This document shows, piece after piece, positions 1 through 4,559 of a DNA stretch of 5,220 bases. This stretch comes from Chloroflexi bacterium RBG_16_48_8 (GTDB taxonomy: Bacteria; Chloroflexota; Anaerolineae; Anaerolineales; E44-bin32): positions 8,019 through 13,238 of the forward strand of contig MGNI01000046.1 of the NCBI GenBank assembly GCA_001795115.1. Direction: 5' to 3'. Position numbers and translations under genes: made by a program. Numbering within the stretch: position 1 is the first letter of the stretch; each line of letters starts with the position of its first letter. The notes beneath the pieces are model-generated. The model made no database searches. It saw nothing but the letters and a program-made list of their open reading frames with translations, and was not told the DNA's origin.

Positions 1-58
1 GAATATCTGCCGAGTAATCGATGAGTGTCCGAGCCAACCTAACCGTTCTTGGGTCCAT
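1..58 (-). CDS. N-terminus of probable M29-family aminopeptidase (partial, cut by window edge)
   Basis: Nineteen codons are visible before the left edge, reading MDPRTVRLARTLIDYSADI. The pattern MDPR-x(3)-LA-x-x-L(I/V)-x-YS is what I know from the start of M29 (thermophilic, AmpS/PepS-type) metallo-aminopeptidases, cytoplasmic dinuclear-metal enzymes that remove N-terminal residues from peptides. The start is well supported: a strong GGAGGG (65-70) lies six bases upstream of the ATG. The gene follows the FAD oxidoreductase by 57 bp on the same strand with no canonical terminator between them, so it is probably the third gene of that operon or has a weak promoter of its own. The metal-binding residues lie outside the window, so the family call rests only on the N-terminal signature. 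That a gene starts here is much surer than its function. Confidence 0.6.
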   Translation of the reverse strand, partial: MDPRTVRLARTLIDYSADI

Positions 59-90
59 GCTAAACCCTCCTATACTCATGTTTTTGATGG

Positions 91-117
91 AATGGTGTCC
101 TCATTTTGGACATCATT
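91..117 (-). other. Intercistronic inverted repeat at the stop of the FAD oxidoreductase gene
   Basis: Bases 91-100 pair with 108-117 around a 7-base loop (core TGTCC / GGACA, then a G-T pair and four further pairs). The stem includes the first two sequenced bases of the oxidoreductase stop triplet (116-118). In minus-strand RNA the G-T position becomes a C-A mismatch, leaving 5 + 4 pairs. No U-run follows on either strand, so it is not a canonical terminator. It could slow 3' decay or modulate expression of the downstream aminopeptidase. Confidence 0.35.
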
Positions 118-1411
118 ACAGCTCATTTTCCATTAGCATCCGTTGAGCTGCCTCTCGGCCTATTTGTACAGCGTAGTTAGTCCCACGATCCCAAGGGTAA
201 ATCTGGCTCATACTTGCAAACCATAAACCTTTCATGGGTGTTTTCATATCAGGTATGGATTGTGAGTGGTTGACAGGTGGAACAGGCTGAGCGTACGAGG
301 TTCGGAAGAGCCAGGAATTCCGAATCCAGCTTGCCTCGAATTTTGCATTAAAGCGCTTGAGGGCAGGAAGAAATCGCTCCAGGAGTTCTTCCTTGCTTAG
401 GGAAAAGTATTCATGATCCGGCTCAAGATAGTCACCACAATAAACGATATGATCCCCTCCAAAATGTTCTTTAGAAACATAATTGGTGTGCTCAACCAGG
501 GAGAGAAAGGGAAATCCAGCATCCTTCGGAAGACTATGCCAGTAGATACCCGATTCAGCCAATTGGTTCTTCAAGGCTAAAATCAACACCACCGCACCCA
601 TTGATTTTAACGATAGGAGACCCTTTGCATAAGTCTCGGGAAGGGAAGGTACAAAGCGGGATAACAGCGCGGGAGAGGTGGTGACAAGACACTGATCAAA
701 AACTTTCTGGTGGTCACCCAAAATGAGTTTTATCCCCCCTTCAGGAGTTGGCTCAATCTTGTAAACCGGGGTTGAAAGGTTAAGAATCGCTCCTTTGGAT
801 TGGATAGCATTCGATAGCAAATCCACAAAGGTTTGAAATCCTCCCACAAAGGTTCCCAGACGCGGCGTACGGGCTTTGAAGCGGGCCCACATCCAGGCCA
901 TGTTCACCTCGCGAAAATAAGGACCGAATTTCCCAATGAGGAGTGGCTCCCATAAGGTCTTGTAAGCTTGTTCTCCCATCCACTTCTGCATCCATGATAC
1001 TGCGGTCACCTTCTCTAAAGGTTGCCACGAGGCAACGAATTTCAGATAAGCGACAACTATGCCTAACCGAAGCCGATGAAGCCGTGAGATTCCCGGAAAA
1101 CGAAGGACGGCCAGTGCAGAATCAAGGGCATAGAATTGACCGCCATGATATACCGCAGTGAAGGGACGAGGGAAAATCACTTGATCGGTCCAACCAAGCT
1201 CCTCAATCAGATCCAGAATATGTTTATCGGAAGCAAACCAATGATGGTAATACTTTTCCAATGTCCAATTCCAAACTGGATCCTTAAAGCCAGATGCCAA
1301 CCCGCCAACGTGGTCAGCCGCTTCGTAGATGACAACTTCTGAACCAGCGTTCACCAGGTCATATGCTGCACACAAGCCTCCTATACCCGCGCCCACAACT
1401 GCAACTTTCAT
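116..1411 (-). CDS. FAD-dependent amine-oxidase/protoporphyrinogen-oxidase-like oxidoreductase
   Basis: A 431-residue flavoprotein. The N-terminus has the Rossmann dinucleotide motif GAGIGG (residues 7-12), an acidic residue ending the second strand (E30) expected to bind the adenosine ribose, and the following GG (36-37) of the flavin-containing amine oxidase superfamily. A GGF turn before a helix (190-199) and a C-terminal segment GLWFAS...YPWDRGTNYAVQIG (395-418) match the FAD-contacting ends of that fold. There is no signal peptide; it is probably cytoplasmic or membrane-associated. The ATG at 1409-1411 is chosen because the glycine motif follows at once and GGAGGAG (1420-1426) lies eight bases upstream; the longer reading from 1507 adds 32 residues that fit no domain. 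The start overlaps the flippase stop as ATGA, implying translational coupling. Such proteins are often called HemY-like or desaturase-like, but no haem genes are nearby; a lipid-linked sugar or isoprenoid substrate is an inference from the partner gene. Confidence 0.85.
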   Translation of the reverse strand: MKVAVVGAGIGGLCAAYDLVNAGSEVVIYEAADHVGGLASGFKDPVWNWTLEKYYHHWFASDKHILDLIEELGWTDQVIFPRPFTAVYHGGQFYALDSALAVLRFPGISRLHRLRLGIVVAYLKFVASWQPLEKVTAVSWMQKWMGEQAYKTLWEPLLIGKFGPYFREVNMAWMWARFKARTPRLGTFVGGFQTFVDLLSNAIQSKGAILNLSTPVYKIEPTPEGGIKLILGDHQKVFDQCLVTTSPALLSRFVPSLPETYAKGLLSLKSMGAVVLILALKNQLAESGIYWHSLPKDAGFPFLSLVEHTNYVSKEHFGGDHIVYCGDYLEPDHEYFSLSKEELLERFLPALKRFNAKFEASWIRNSWLFRTSYAQPVPPVNHSQSIPDMKTPMKGLWFASMSQIYPWDRGTNYAVQIGREAAQRMLMENEL

Positions 1412-2421
1412 GATTCTCTCTCCTCCGCTATCTCCTCCTGCACACTTTGCCAGCTCAACTGCTCCCGTGCCATATAAAAGGCACCCAGGAGGGTAATAGG
1501 TAACCATAAAGCTGCATGTAAAACCAATGTATATCCTGCAGCAACCGCCCCAGGCACGCCATAGCCTTCTAGAACCTTGATGCCAGGAGCATCAAAGGTG
1601 CCAATATATCCGGGCGCTGATGGGATGGTCGTTGCCAAGTTGACAATGCCATTCATCAGCATCAAAGTGAAAAAGCTTACATTAAAAGAAAAGGCATGCA
1701 TCACGAACCAGTACTTCCAGGTTTCAAAAAGCCAGATGATCACAGACGTGACCAACACCATCAAGACATCTTTCGGCGATCTGAGCGAGGCTAATCCGGT
1801 ATGGAACCTCTCAATCAGGGACCTGGAGGGGGCTTGAAAACGACCTGGCAAAACTCGATCGATGATCTTGTTCAAAATGCTGATGGATCGGTCTGGGAAA
1901 ATTGCCATTAAAAGAAAAACAAATACTGCAAATAGAAATACACCTGCTCCTACAAGGGCAAGGGAGCGAATATCCCCAACGAAACCTGACTCCCCTGTCA
2001 GGTTAGCGAGTTCAGGAAGATTCAGGAAGACAAAAGCCAGCATTACAATACCGTCGAAAGCCCGTTCAACAATGATTGTCGCCAAGGAGGCTGAAATCGA
2101 AATACCTTCCCGCTTTCGTAGGACGTAAGCCCGTAAAAGTTCACCGGCTCTTGCAGGGTAGATGTTATTCCCCATGTAACCGATCGCTACAATGGGGAAC
2201 ATCGTACGAATGGAAACCCTTTTCAAAGGGCGTAGAAGATAATGCCAACGCCATGTGCGCGCCCAGACAGCAAGCATATACACCGCAACGCCAGGAATCA
2301 ACCACCCGTATTCAGCGCCTTGCAAGGTTGTCCAAACTTCACCCAACTGAAAATTACGCAGAGCCCACCACAGAAGTATCGCGCTGATGGCTACACCCAA
2401 CCAAAACTGCCAGCGTTTCAC
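1408..2421 (-). CDS. LPG-synthase-TM / flippase-like domain membrane protein (UPF0104, YbhN/AglD-like)
   Basis: A 337-residue polytopic membrane protein with roughly seven to eight hydrophobic segments (about 7-20, 38-56, 74-88, 111-135, 152-175, 218-240, 249-266, 290-316). It carries the family's conserved features: N-x(3)-PARAGE-x(2)-R (residues 86-97), an ER-x-x-D block (119-123) and PSAPGYIGTFDA (267-278). The family includes the membrane half of MprF and stand-alone proteins thought to move or use lipid-linked substrates; this one lacks the cytosolic aminoacyl-transferase domain, so it is not a complete lysyl-phosphatidylglycerol synthase. I choose the GTG at 2419-2421: GGAGG lies four bases upstream and the first membrane segment starts a few residues in. 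The ATG at 2472 has no good ribosome site, adds 17 unlikely residues and overlaps a promoter-like element. It overlaps the FAD oxidoreductase by four bases. Confidence 0.88.
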   Translation of the reverse strand: MKRWQFWLGVAISAILLWWALRNFQLGEVWTTLQGAEYGWLIPGVAVYMLAVWARTWRWHYLLRPLKRVSIRTMFPIVAIGYMGNNIYPARAGELLRAYVLRKREGISISASLATIIVERAFDGIVMLAFVFLNLPELANLTGESGFVGDIRSLALVGAGVFLFAVFVFLLMAIFPDRSISILNKIIDRVLPGRFQAPSRSLIERFHTGLASLRSPKDVLMVLVTSVIIWLFETWKYWFVMHAFSFNVSFFTLMLMNGIVNLATTIPSAPGYIGTFDAPGIKVLEGYGVPGAVAAGYTLVLHAALWLPITLLGAFYMAREQLSWQSVQEEIAEERES

Positions 2422-2425
2422 AATT

Positions 2426-2430
2426 CCTCC
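2426..2430 (-). promoter_or_regulatory. Ribosome binding site deciding the GTG start of the flippase-like gene
   Basis: GGAGG on the minus strand, four bases before the GTG at 2419-2421. The gap is slightly short, but it is the only strong SD-like sequence near the 5' end and argues against the ATG 51 bases further upstream. Confidence 0.65.
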
Positions 2431-2470
2431 AAAATCCGGATGGGATGATAGAAATCCATCCGTAGGCAGC

Positions 2471-2479
2471 ATTCTACCA
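2471..2479 (-). promoter_or_regulatory. Extended -10 promoter candidate for the flippase/oxidoreductase operon
   Basis: TGGTAGAAT on the minus strand matches the extended -10 form TGnTATAAT with one mismatch. It sits just past the SWIM gene terminator and 50 bases before the chosen GTG, giving a predicted leader of about 43 nt. No good -35 box is present at the normal spacing. The same nonamer precedes the HAD gene at almost the same distance. Confidence 0.4.
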
Positions 2480-2486
2480 TCAAGAG

Positions 2487-2528
2487 AAAAAATAAACCGG
2501 GCGCGATGAGATCCTCATCCGCGCCCGG
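2487..2528 (-). terminator. Rho-independent terminator after the SWIM zinc-finger gene
   Basis: A 14-bp stem, nine GC-rich pairs (2497-2505 with 2520-2528) plus five more (2506-2510 with 2514-2518), with one bulged base at 2519 and a three-base loop. On the minus strand it is followed by TTTATTTTTT (2496-2487). It begins 17 bases past the SWIM stop codon and separates that gene from the flippase operon. Confidence 0.9.
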
Positions 2529-2545
2529 CTCTTACTCAACTTGGA

Positions 2546-2791
2546 TCAATCTGTTTTAACCGATTCCGGAAGCATCGTGCCTAAAATACGTTCTAAAGCC
2601 ATGGTATGGCTGCAAATACCCCTGGTCAGGAAGAAATCACAATCACACTTCCAATCGCCATGATTAAATTCCACCTGGTGAGTATTATTGGTACCAGCAA
2701 TGGTCACTTGGAAAGACTTAAACTGAATACGTTCGCGTTCCTCCGCGTAGCGCTTAGCCTTTTCTATCTTGCCGATCATTCCATAGTCCAT
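2546..2791 (-). CDS. Small stand-alone SWIM zinc-finger protein
   Basis: An 81-residue protein with a complete SWIM signature, C-x-C-x(8)-C-x-H, at C49, C51, C60 and H62; these residues should bind one zinc ion. Before it are a charged helix (about 6-22) and a short strand-rich part (about 24-42) ending in W47, the usual lead-in to a SWIM finger. SWIM domains bind DNA or protein and normally form part of larger proteins (SWI2/SNF2 ATPases, MuDR transposases, plant FAR1); here the domain makes up nearly the whole protein. The ATG has AAAGGAG (2801-2807) nine bases upstream. A strong terminator follows the stop, and an extended -10-like element lies 25 bases upstream, so it looks monocistronic. 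It is probably cytoplasmic or nucleoid-associated. Its partner and function are unknown; the zinc-binding call is secure, the role is not. Confidence 0.85.
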   Translation of the reverse strand: MDYGMIGKIEKAKRYAEERERIQFKSFQVTIAGTNNTHQVEFNHGDWKCDCDFFLTRGICSHTMALERILGTMLPESVKTD

Positions 2792-2815
2792 ATCTTCTGG
2801 CTCCTTTCTTTAGGG

Positions 2816-2824
2816 ATTAAAGCA
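2816..2824 (-). promoter_or_regulatory. Extended -10 promoter candidate for the SWIM gene
   Basis: TGCTTTAAT on the minus strand matches TGnTATAAT with one mismatch. Transcription would start near 2809 and give an 18-nt leader carrying the AAAGGAG ribosome site. No good -35 box is present; an A-rich stretch (minus strand, 2844-2851) lies upstream. Confidence 0.35.
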
Positions 2825-2900
2825 ATGTGTTAATGCATTCTGGTTTTTTTTACTACTATTCATTCAACGATGATGTTTCTGACATCTACAGGAAGATAAC

Positions 2901-2937
2901 AAAAAGGCGCGTGGTTTTTTTACCCGCGCGCCTTTTT
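2901..2937 (-). terminator. Strong, nearly symmetric (bidirectional) hairpin terminator
   Basis: Bases 2901-2914 pair with 2924-2937 (14 pairs, one a G-T pair) around a nine-base loop containing seven Ts. The outer five pairs are A-T, so each strand ends in a T5 run after a GC-rich stem; this allows termination in both directions, though no plus-strand gene needs it. On the minus strand it ends transcripts from the promoter at 2992-3020 and any read-through from the HAD gene. Confidence 0.85.
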
Positions 2938-2985
2938 CAGGCCATTTGAGATGTTGTCAACTTTCGCATAGCGCTAACCCATCCT
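2901..2985 (-). ncRNA. Candidate ~85-nt small RNA or short terminated leader (promoter-terminator unit)
   Basis: A near-consensus promoter (2992-3020) predicts a start near 2985, and the strong terminator ends at 2901, giving about 85 nt with roughly 50 nt before the hairpin. I recognise no known RNA family. A tiny reading frame, MRKLTTSQMA (2969-2937), ends exactly where the terminator stem begins; its ATG has only a distant GGA upstream. It may be a free small RNA, a leader-peptide unit, or the 5' leader of the SWIM gene, which starts 110 nt past the terminator. The elements are visible; the transcript itself is an inference. Confidence 0.35.
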
Positions 2986-2991
2986 TTTGTC

Positions 2992-3020
2992 AGTATAGGC
3001 GCACTTGCCAGGTAAGTCAA
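2992..3020 (-). promoter_or_regulatory. Near-consensus sigma-70-type promoter
   Basis: On the minus strand, TTGACT (3015-3020) and TATACT (2992-2997) are separated by exactly 17 bases; each hexamer has one mismatch to TTGACA / TATAAT. It is the best promoter match I found in the window. It points away from the HAD gene towards the terminator at 2901-2937 rather than directly at an annotated start codon. Confidence 0.65.
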
Positions 3021-3129
3021 TCGTAAAAGTCTATCTCAACAATAAAAGGATCCTTCCAACCGAACCAGTTATTATCATCCTATTCTCGATTTACCAATGC
3101 ACCCAATTTTCATGAGGGTGTATTTCATC

Positions 3130-3197
3130 AAGTGTTACATTTTGCACTCCCAAGGTGAGCGAAGTGTTACCTCAACATCATGGATGTTTGCAACATC
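3130..3197. repeat. Short repeats downstream of the HAD gene
   Basis: Two exact copies of AAGTGTTAC start at 3130 and 3162, 32 bp apart (about three helical turns). Next to them, AACATC (3174-3179), GATGTT (3183-3188) and AACATC (3192-3197) alternate in orientation with three-base gaps, so either neighbouring pair can form a 6-bp hairpin or dyad. They lie 110 to 205 bp upstream of the promoter at 2992-3020. A regulator-binding role is possible; chance is not excluded. Confidence 0.3.
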
Positions 3198-3215
3198 AGA
3201 TAGAAACCATCCTTT

Positions 3216-3968
3216 TCAAGAACCTGGTCGTAAAGGCTCTGTTGATCGAAATAAAACCTGCAGATCCCCAATCGAACGGATTACTGCACAACCAGGTGAA
3301 GGATAGATCCCGGCAGGATCAAATAAGATCGGAATCAATCCCGCGGCCCTTGAGCCAAGGACATCCGCATAGTAATTATCGCCGACGAAAACCGTTTTCT
3401 TAGGGTCTGTGCTGATCAACTCTATTGCATGTTTAAACAGTTCGGGATCCGGTTTCCATATGCCAATCTCTCCAGCTGTAAGGATGGAATGGAAAACATC
3501 ACCCAAACCTAGCTTTTCCAGTAGGGAAGTTATCGAATGACTGCGGTTAGAAACCAATCCTATTTGGTATCCACTCTCCCGAAGAGCCTTGAGAGTGGGA
3601 AGAACATCCTCGGATACATAATCCTCAGGTTGATTAGCTAACCCCATCTTTTCATTCAGAATCAAGGCCAGTTCTTCCAAGTAATCCTGTGGAGCGCCAA
3701 GAAATTCTAGATGCCTGCGGGTGTATTTGAGCCAGAAATCATCATGGATGAAGCCCCCTATTTCGAGGACATCATCCTTCAACTCCTCAGACATGGCAAA
3801 ATATTTATGTGTCCAACGTTCCGCCTCGATCTTCACCTCAGCTGTGAAGGTAACGCCGAGTTCAAAAGCCAATTTGTGGAAAATGTCGATCCCACGAGGC
3901 CGACCGTGTCGGATCGTTCCATCAAAATCAAAAAGAATTGCTGAGATCTCGTCATTCGTCCTACCCAT
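3216..3968 (-). CDS. HAD-superfamily hydrolase (phosphatase-like, subfamily IA type)
   Basis: A 250-residue cytoplasmic hydrolase with all four HAD motifs: DFDGT (14-18) with nucleophile D14 and acid/base D16; motif II S140 in VSN; motif III K172 in KPD; and motif IV GDNYYAD (196-202) with Mg2+-binding acids D197 and D202. Residues 20-115 form a helical C1 cap, as in phosphoglycolate-phosphatase-like and 2-haloacid-dehalogenase-like enzymes; the DGT form favours phosphate-ester hydrolysis. The substrate cannot be told from sequence. I choose the ATG at 3966-3968: GAAGGA (3976-3981) lies seven bases upstream and the first motif follows 13 residues in. An in-frame GTG at 4028 would add 20 residues but has no ribosome site and overlaps a -10-like element. 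Read-through towards the downstream region is possible because no terminator follows the stop directly. It diverges from the DUF2723 gene across 591 bp. Confidence 0.9.
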   Translation of the reverse strand: MGRTNDEISAILFDFDGTIRHGRPRGIDIFHKLAFELGVTFTAEVKIEAERWTHKYFAMSEELKDDVLEIGGFIHDDFWLKYTRRHLEFLGAPQDYLEELALILNEKMGLANQPEDYVSEDVLPTLKALRESGYQIGLVSNRSHSITSLLEKLGLGDVFHSILTAGEIGIWKPDPELFKHAIELISTDPKKTVFVGDNYYADVLGSRAAGLIPILFDPAGIYPSPGCAVIRSIGDLQVLFRSTEPLRPGS

Positions 3969-3975
3969 GGAAACA

Positions 3976-3981
3976 TCCTTC
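3976..3981 (-). promoter_or_regulatory. Ribosome binding site deciding the HAD hydrolase start
   Basis: GAAGGA on the minus strand, seven bases before the ATG at 3966-3968. It favours this start over the in-frame GTG at 4028, which has no SD-like sequence. Confidence 0.7.
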
Positions 3982-4018
3982 AATCCATGCTTATACCTTA
4001 CGACGGAATGGAAAAATG

Positions 4019-4027
4019 ATTCTACCA
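4019..4027 (-). promoter_or_regulatory. Extended -10 promoter candidate for the HAD gene
   Basis: TGGTAGAAT on the minus strand is identical to the nonamer upstream of the flippase gene and lies 51 bases before the chosen ATG (50 in the other case). Predicted leader about 44 nt. No matching -35 box at normal spacing. Confidence 0.4.
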
Positions 4028-4136
4028 CGTGGGAATTTGAGCGCTACTTGCAATTCACCAAAAAGATCAGACCAAACACCCAGCGAACACCTTGACTTCC
4101 ATGTATTTAAGCATTTCCAGAGATAGGAAACATGTT

Positions 4137-4285
4137 AAGGGAGTTTGCCAGGATGTATTCCATTTTGTGTTGCATTATTCTCCTGGTGTCGAGGCAGAAG
4201 GTGGTGGGAACAGCGCTGCTGCCCTACACCACCACAACGCTCATCCCTGGAGTACAAGGTGTAAGCTTTCCTGGGAAGTACTGTT
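4137..4285 (+). ncRNA. Candidate structured RNA with a 6S-like rod architecture
   Basis: The stretch can fold into one long interrupted hairpin. An apical stem pairs GGTGGTG (4200-4206) with CACCACC (4227-4233), capped by CAGC (4211-4214) with GCTG (4218-4221). Below it GAG (4191-4193) pairs with CTC (4240-4242), GG (4185-4186) with CC (4246-4247) and CTCC (4180-4183) with GGAG (4249-4252). A large asymmetric loop (26 nt and 16 nt) follows, then a closing stem, CCAGGA (4148-4153) with TCCTGG (4269-4274), extended by weaker pairs including G-U pairs that favour the plus strand. Length near 150 nt, a big central bubble and a long arm recall 6S RNA, but I see no diagnostic sequence, clear promoter or terminator. 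The pairings are in the sequence; that it is an RNA gene is an inference. Confidence 0.25.
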
Positions 4286-4508
4286 TGCTAATCGTATAGA
4301 CAAGAATGAAGGGATGAATTGGAATAGAGGGATAAAATCAGATCACTGGCCCCCAATATTGATCTTAATTGAAGTTAAACCAACCTCCTGCCGACGCCCG
4401 GATCCCACTTAAGACCGCATCGAAGGAATATTCTAAATCTTTCATGGTCCGAAAGGAGGCATCATCATCTGAATCAAGACCTATCCTTCAGGAAGAATTT
4501 ACACGGAT

Positions 4509-4528
4509 TTTGCATTTTGTTTGCATTT
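4509..4528 (+). repeat. Tandem TTTGCATTT repeat upstream of the DUF2723 gene
   Basis: Two exact copies of TTTGCATTT (4509-4517 and 4520-4528), 11 bp apart start to start, about one helical turn, so both would face the same side of the DNA. They lie 32-51 bases before the start codon, where a promoter or operator would be. TTGCAT may serve as a poor -35 box, but no good -10 follows. Confidence 0.35.
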
Positions 4529-4559
4529 CCCCCCCTCTGATCGTGTTAGGATTGCACCG

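Larger units (their letters stand above)
2792..3215. other. 424-bp intergenic region between the SWIM and HAD genes
   Basis: No convincing protein gene; plus-strand ORFs here (for example 3097-3306) run antisense into the HAD gene and have no family features. From right to left it holds alternating AACATC/GATGTT hexamers (3174-3197), two AAGTGTTAC copies (3130 and 3162), a near-consensus minus-strand promoter (2992-3020), a strong hairpin terminator (2901-2937), an eight-base T run (2844-2851) and an extended -10-like element before the SWIM gene (2816-2824). No terminator directly follows the HAD stop, so HAD transcripts may run on to the 2901-2937 hairpin. Confidence 0.6.
3969..4559. other. 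591-bp divergent intergenic region between the HAD and DUF2723 genes
   Basis: ORFs here have no recognisable domain, weak or absent ribosome sites and overlap one another. The left end carries the HAD leader and its -10-like element (4019-4027). The middle (about 4137-4285) can fold into a long interrupted rod and may encode a structured RNA. The right end holds two TTTGCATTT copies (4509 and 4520), a run of seven Cs (4529-4535) and the DUF2723 ribosome site AGGA (4548-4551). A minus-strand frame of 26 codons (4445-4365) was noted but not called. Confidence 0.6.

Noticed and set aside
1412..1507. N-terminal extension of the FAD oxidoreductase to an in-frame start at 1507
   Set aside because: The 32 extra residues precede the Rossmann motif, match no domain and lie inside the flippase coding sequence; the ATG at 1411 has a strong ribosome site and the ATGA overlap.
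2422..2472. ATG start at 2472 for the flippase-like gene
   Set aside because: No SD-like sequence precedes it and it overlaps a likely -10 element; the GTG at 2421 has GGAGG just upstream and begins close to the first membrane segment.
2606..2833. Plus-strand reading frame opposite the SWIM gene
   Set aside because: It is the antisense shadow of a gene with an intact zinc-binding motif, ribosome site and terminator.
3097..3403. Plus-strand reading frames antisense to the HAD 3' end
   Set aside because: They lie largely opposite a gene with complete catalytic motifs and show no family features or convincing ribosome site.
3969..4028. GTG start at 4028 for the HAD hydrolase
   Set aside because: No ribosome site, overlaps the TGGTAGAAT element, and the added 20 residues are outside the HAD fold.
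4092..4097. TTGACT as the -35 box of a plus-strand promoter for the candidate structured RNA
   Set aside because: No acceptable -10 hexamer occurs 16-18 bases downstream (the sequence there is TTCCAG).
4092..4412. 106-codon plus-strand reading frame in the divergent gap
   Set aside because: Its composition (runs of H, P, R and W) does not resemble a folded protein, it has no good ribosome site, and the same stretch is better explained by the RNA-like fold.
4365..4445. 26-codon minus-strand frame beginning MKDLEYSFDAVLSG
   Set aside because: The peptide looks protein-like and the frame stays open about 14 codons upstream, so it could be a gene remnant, but there is no ribosome site and its length is within chance expectation.
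4547..4552. TAGGAT as a -10 box for the DUF2723 gene
   Set aside because: It overlaps the AGGA ribosome site and would leave almost no leader; no -35 lies at normal spacing.
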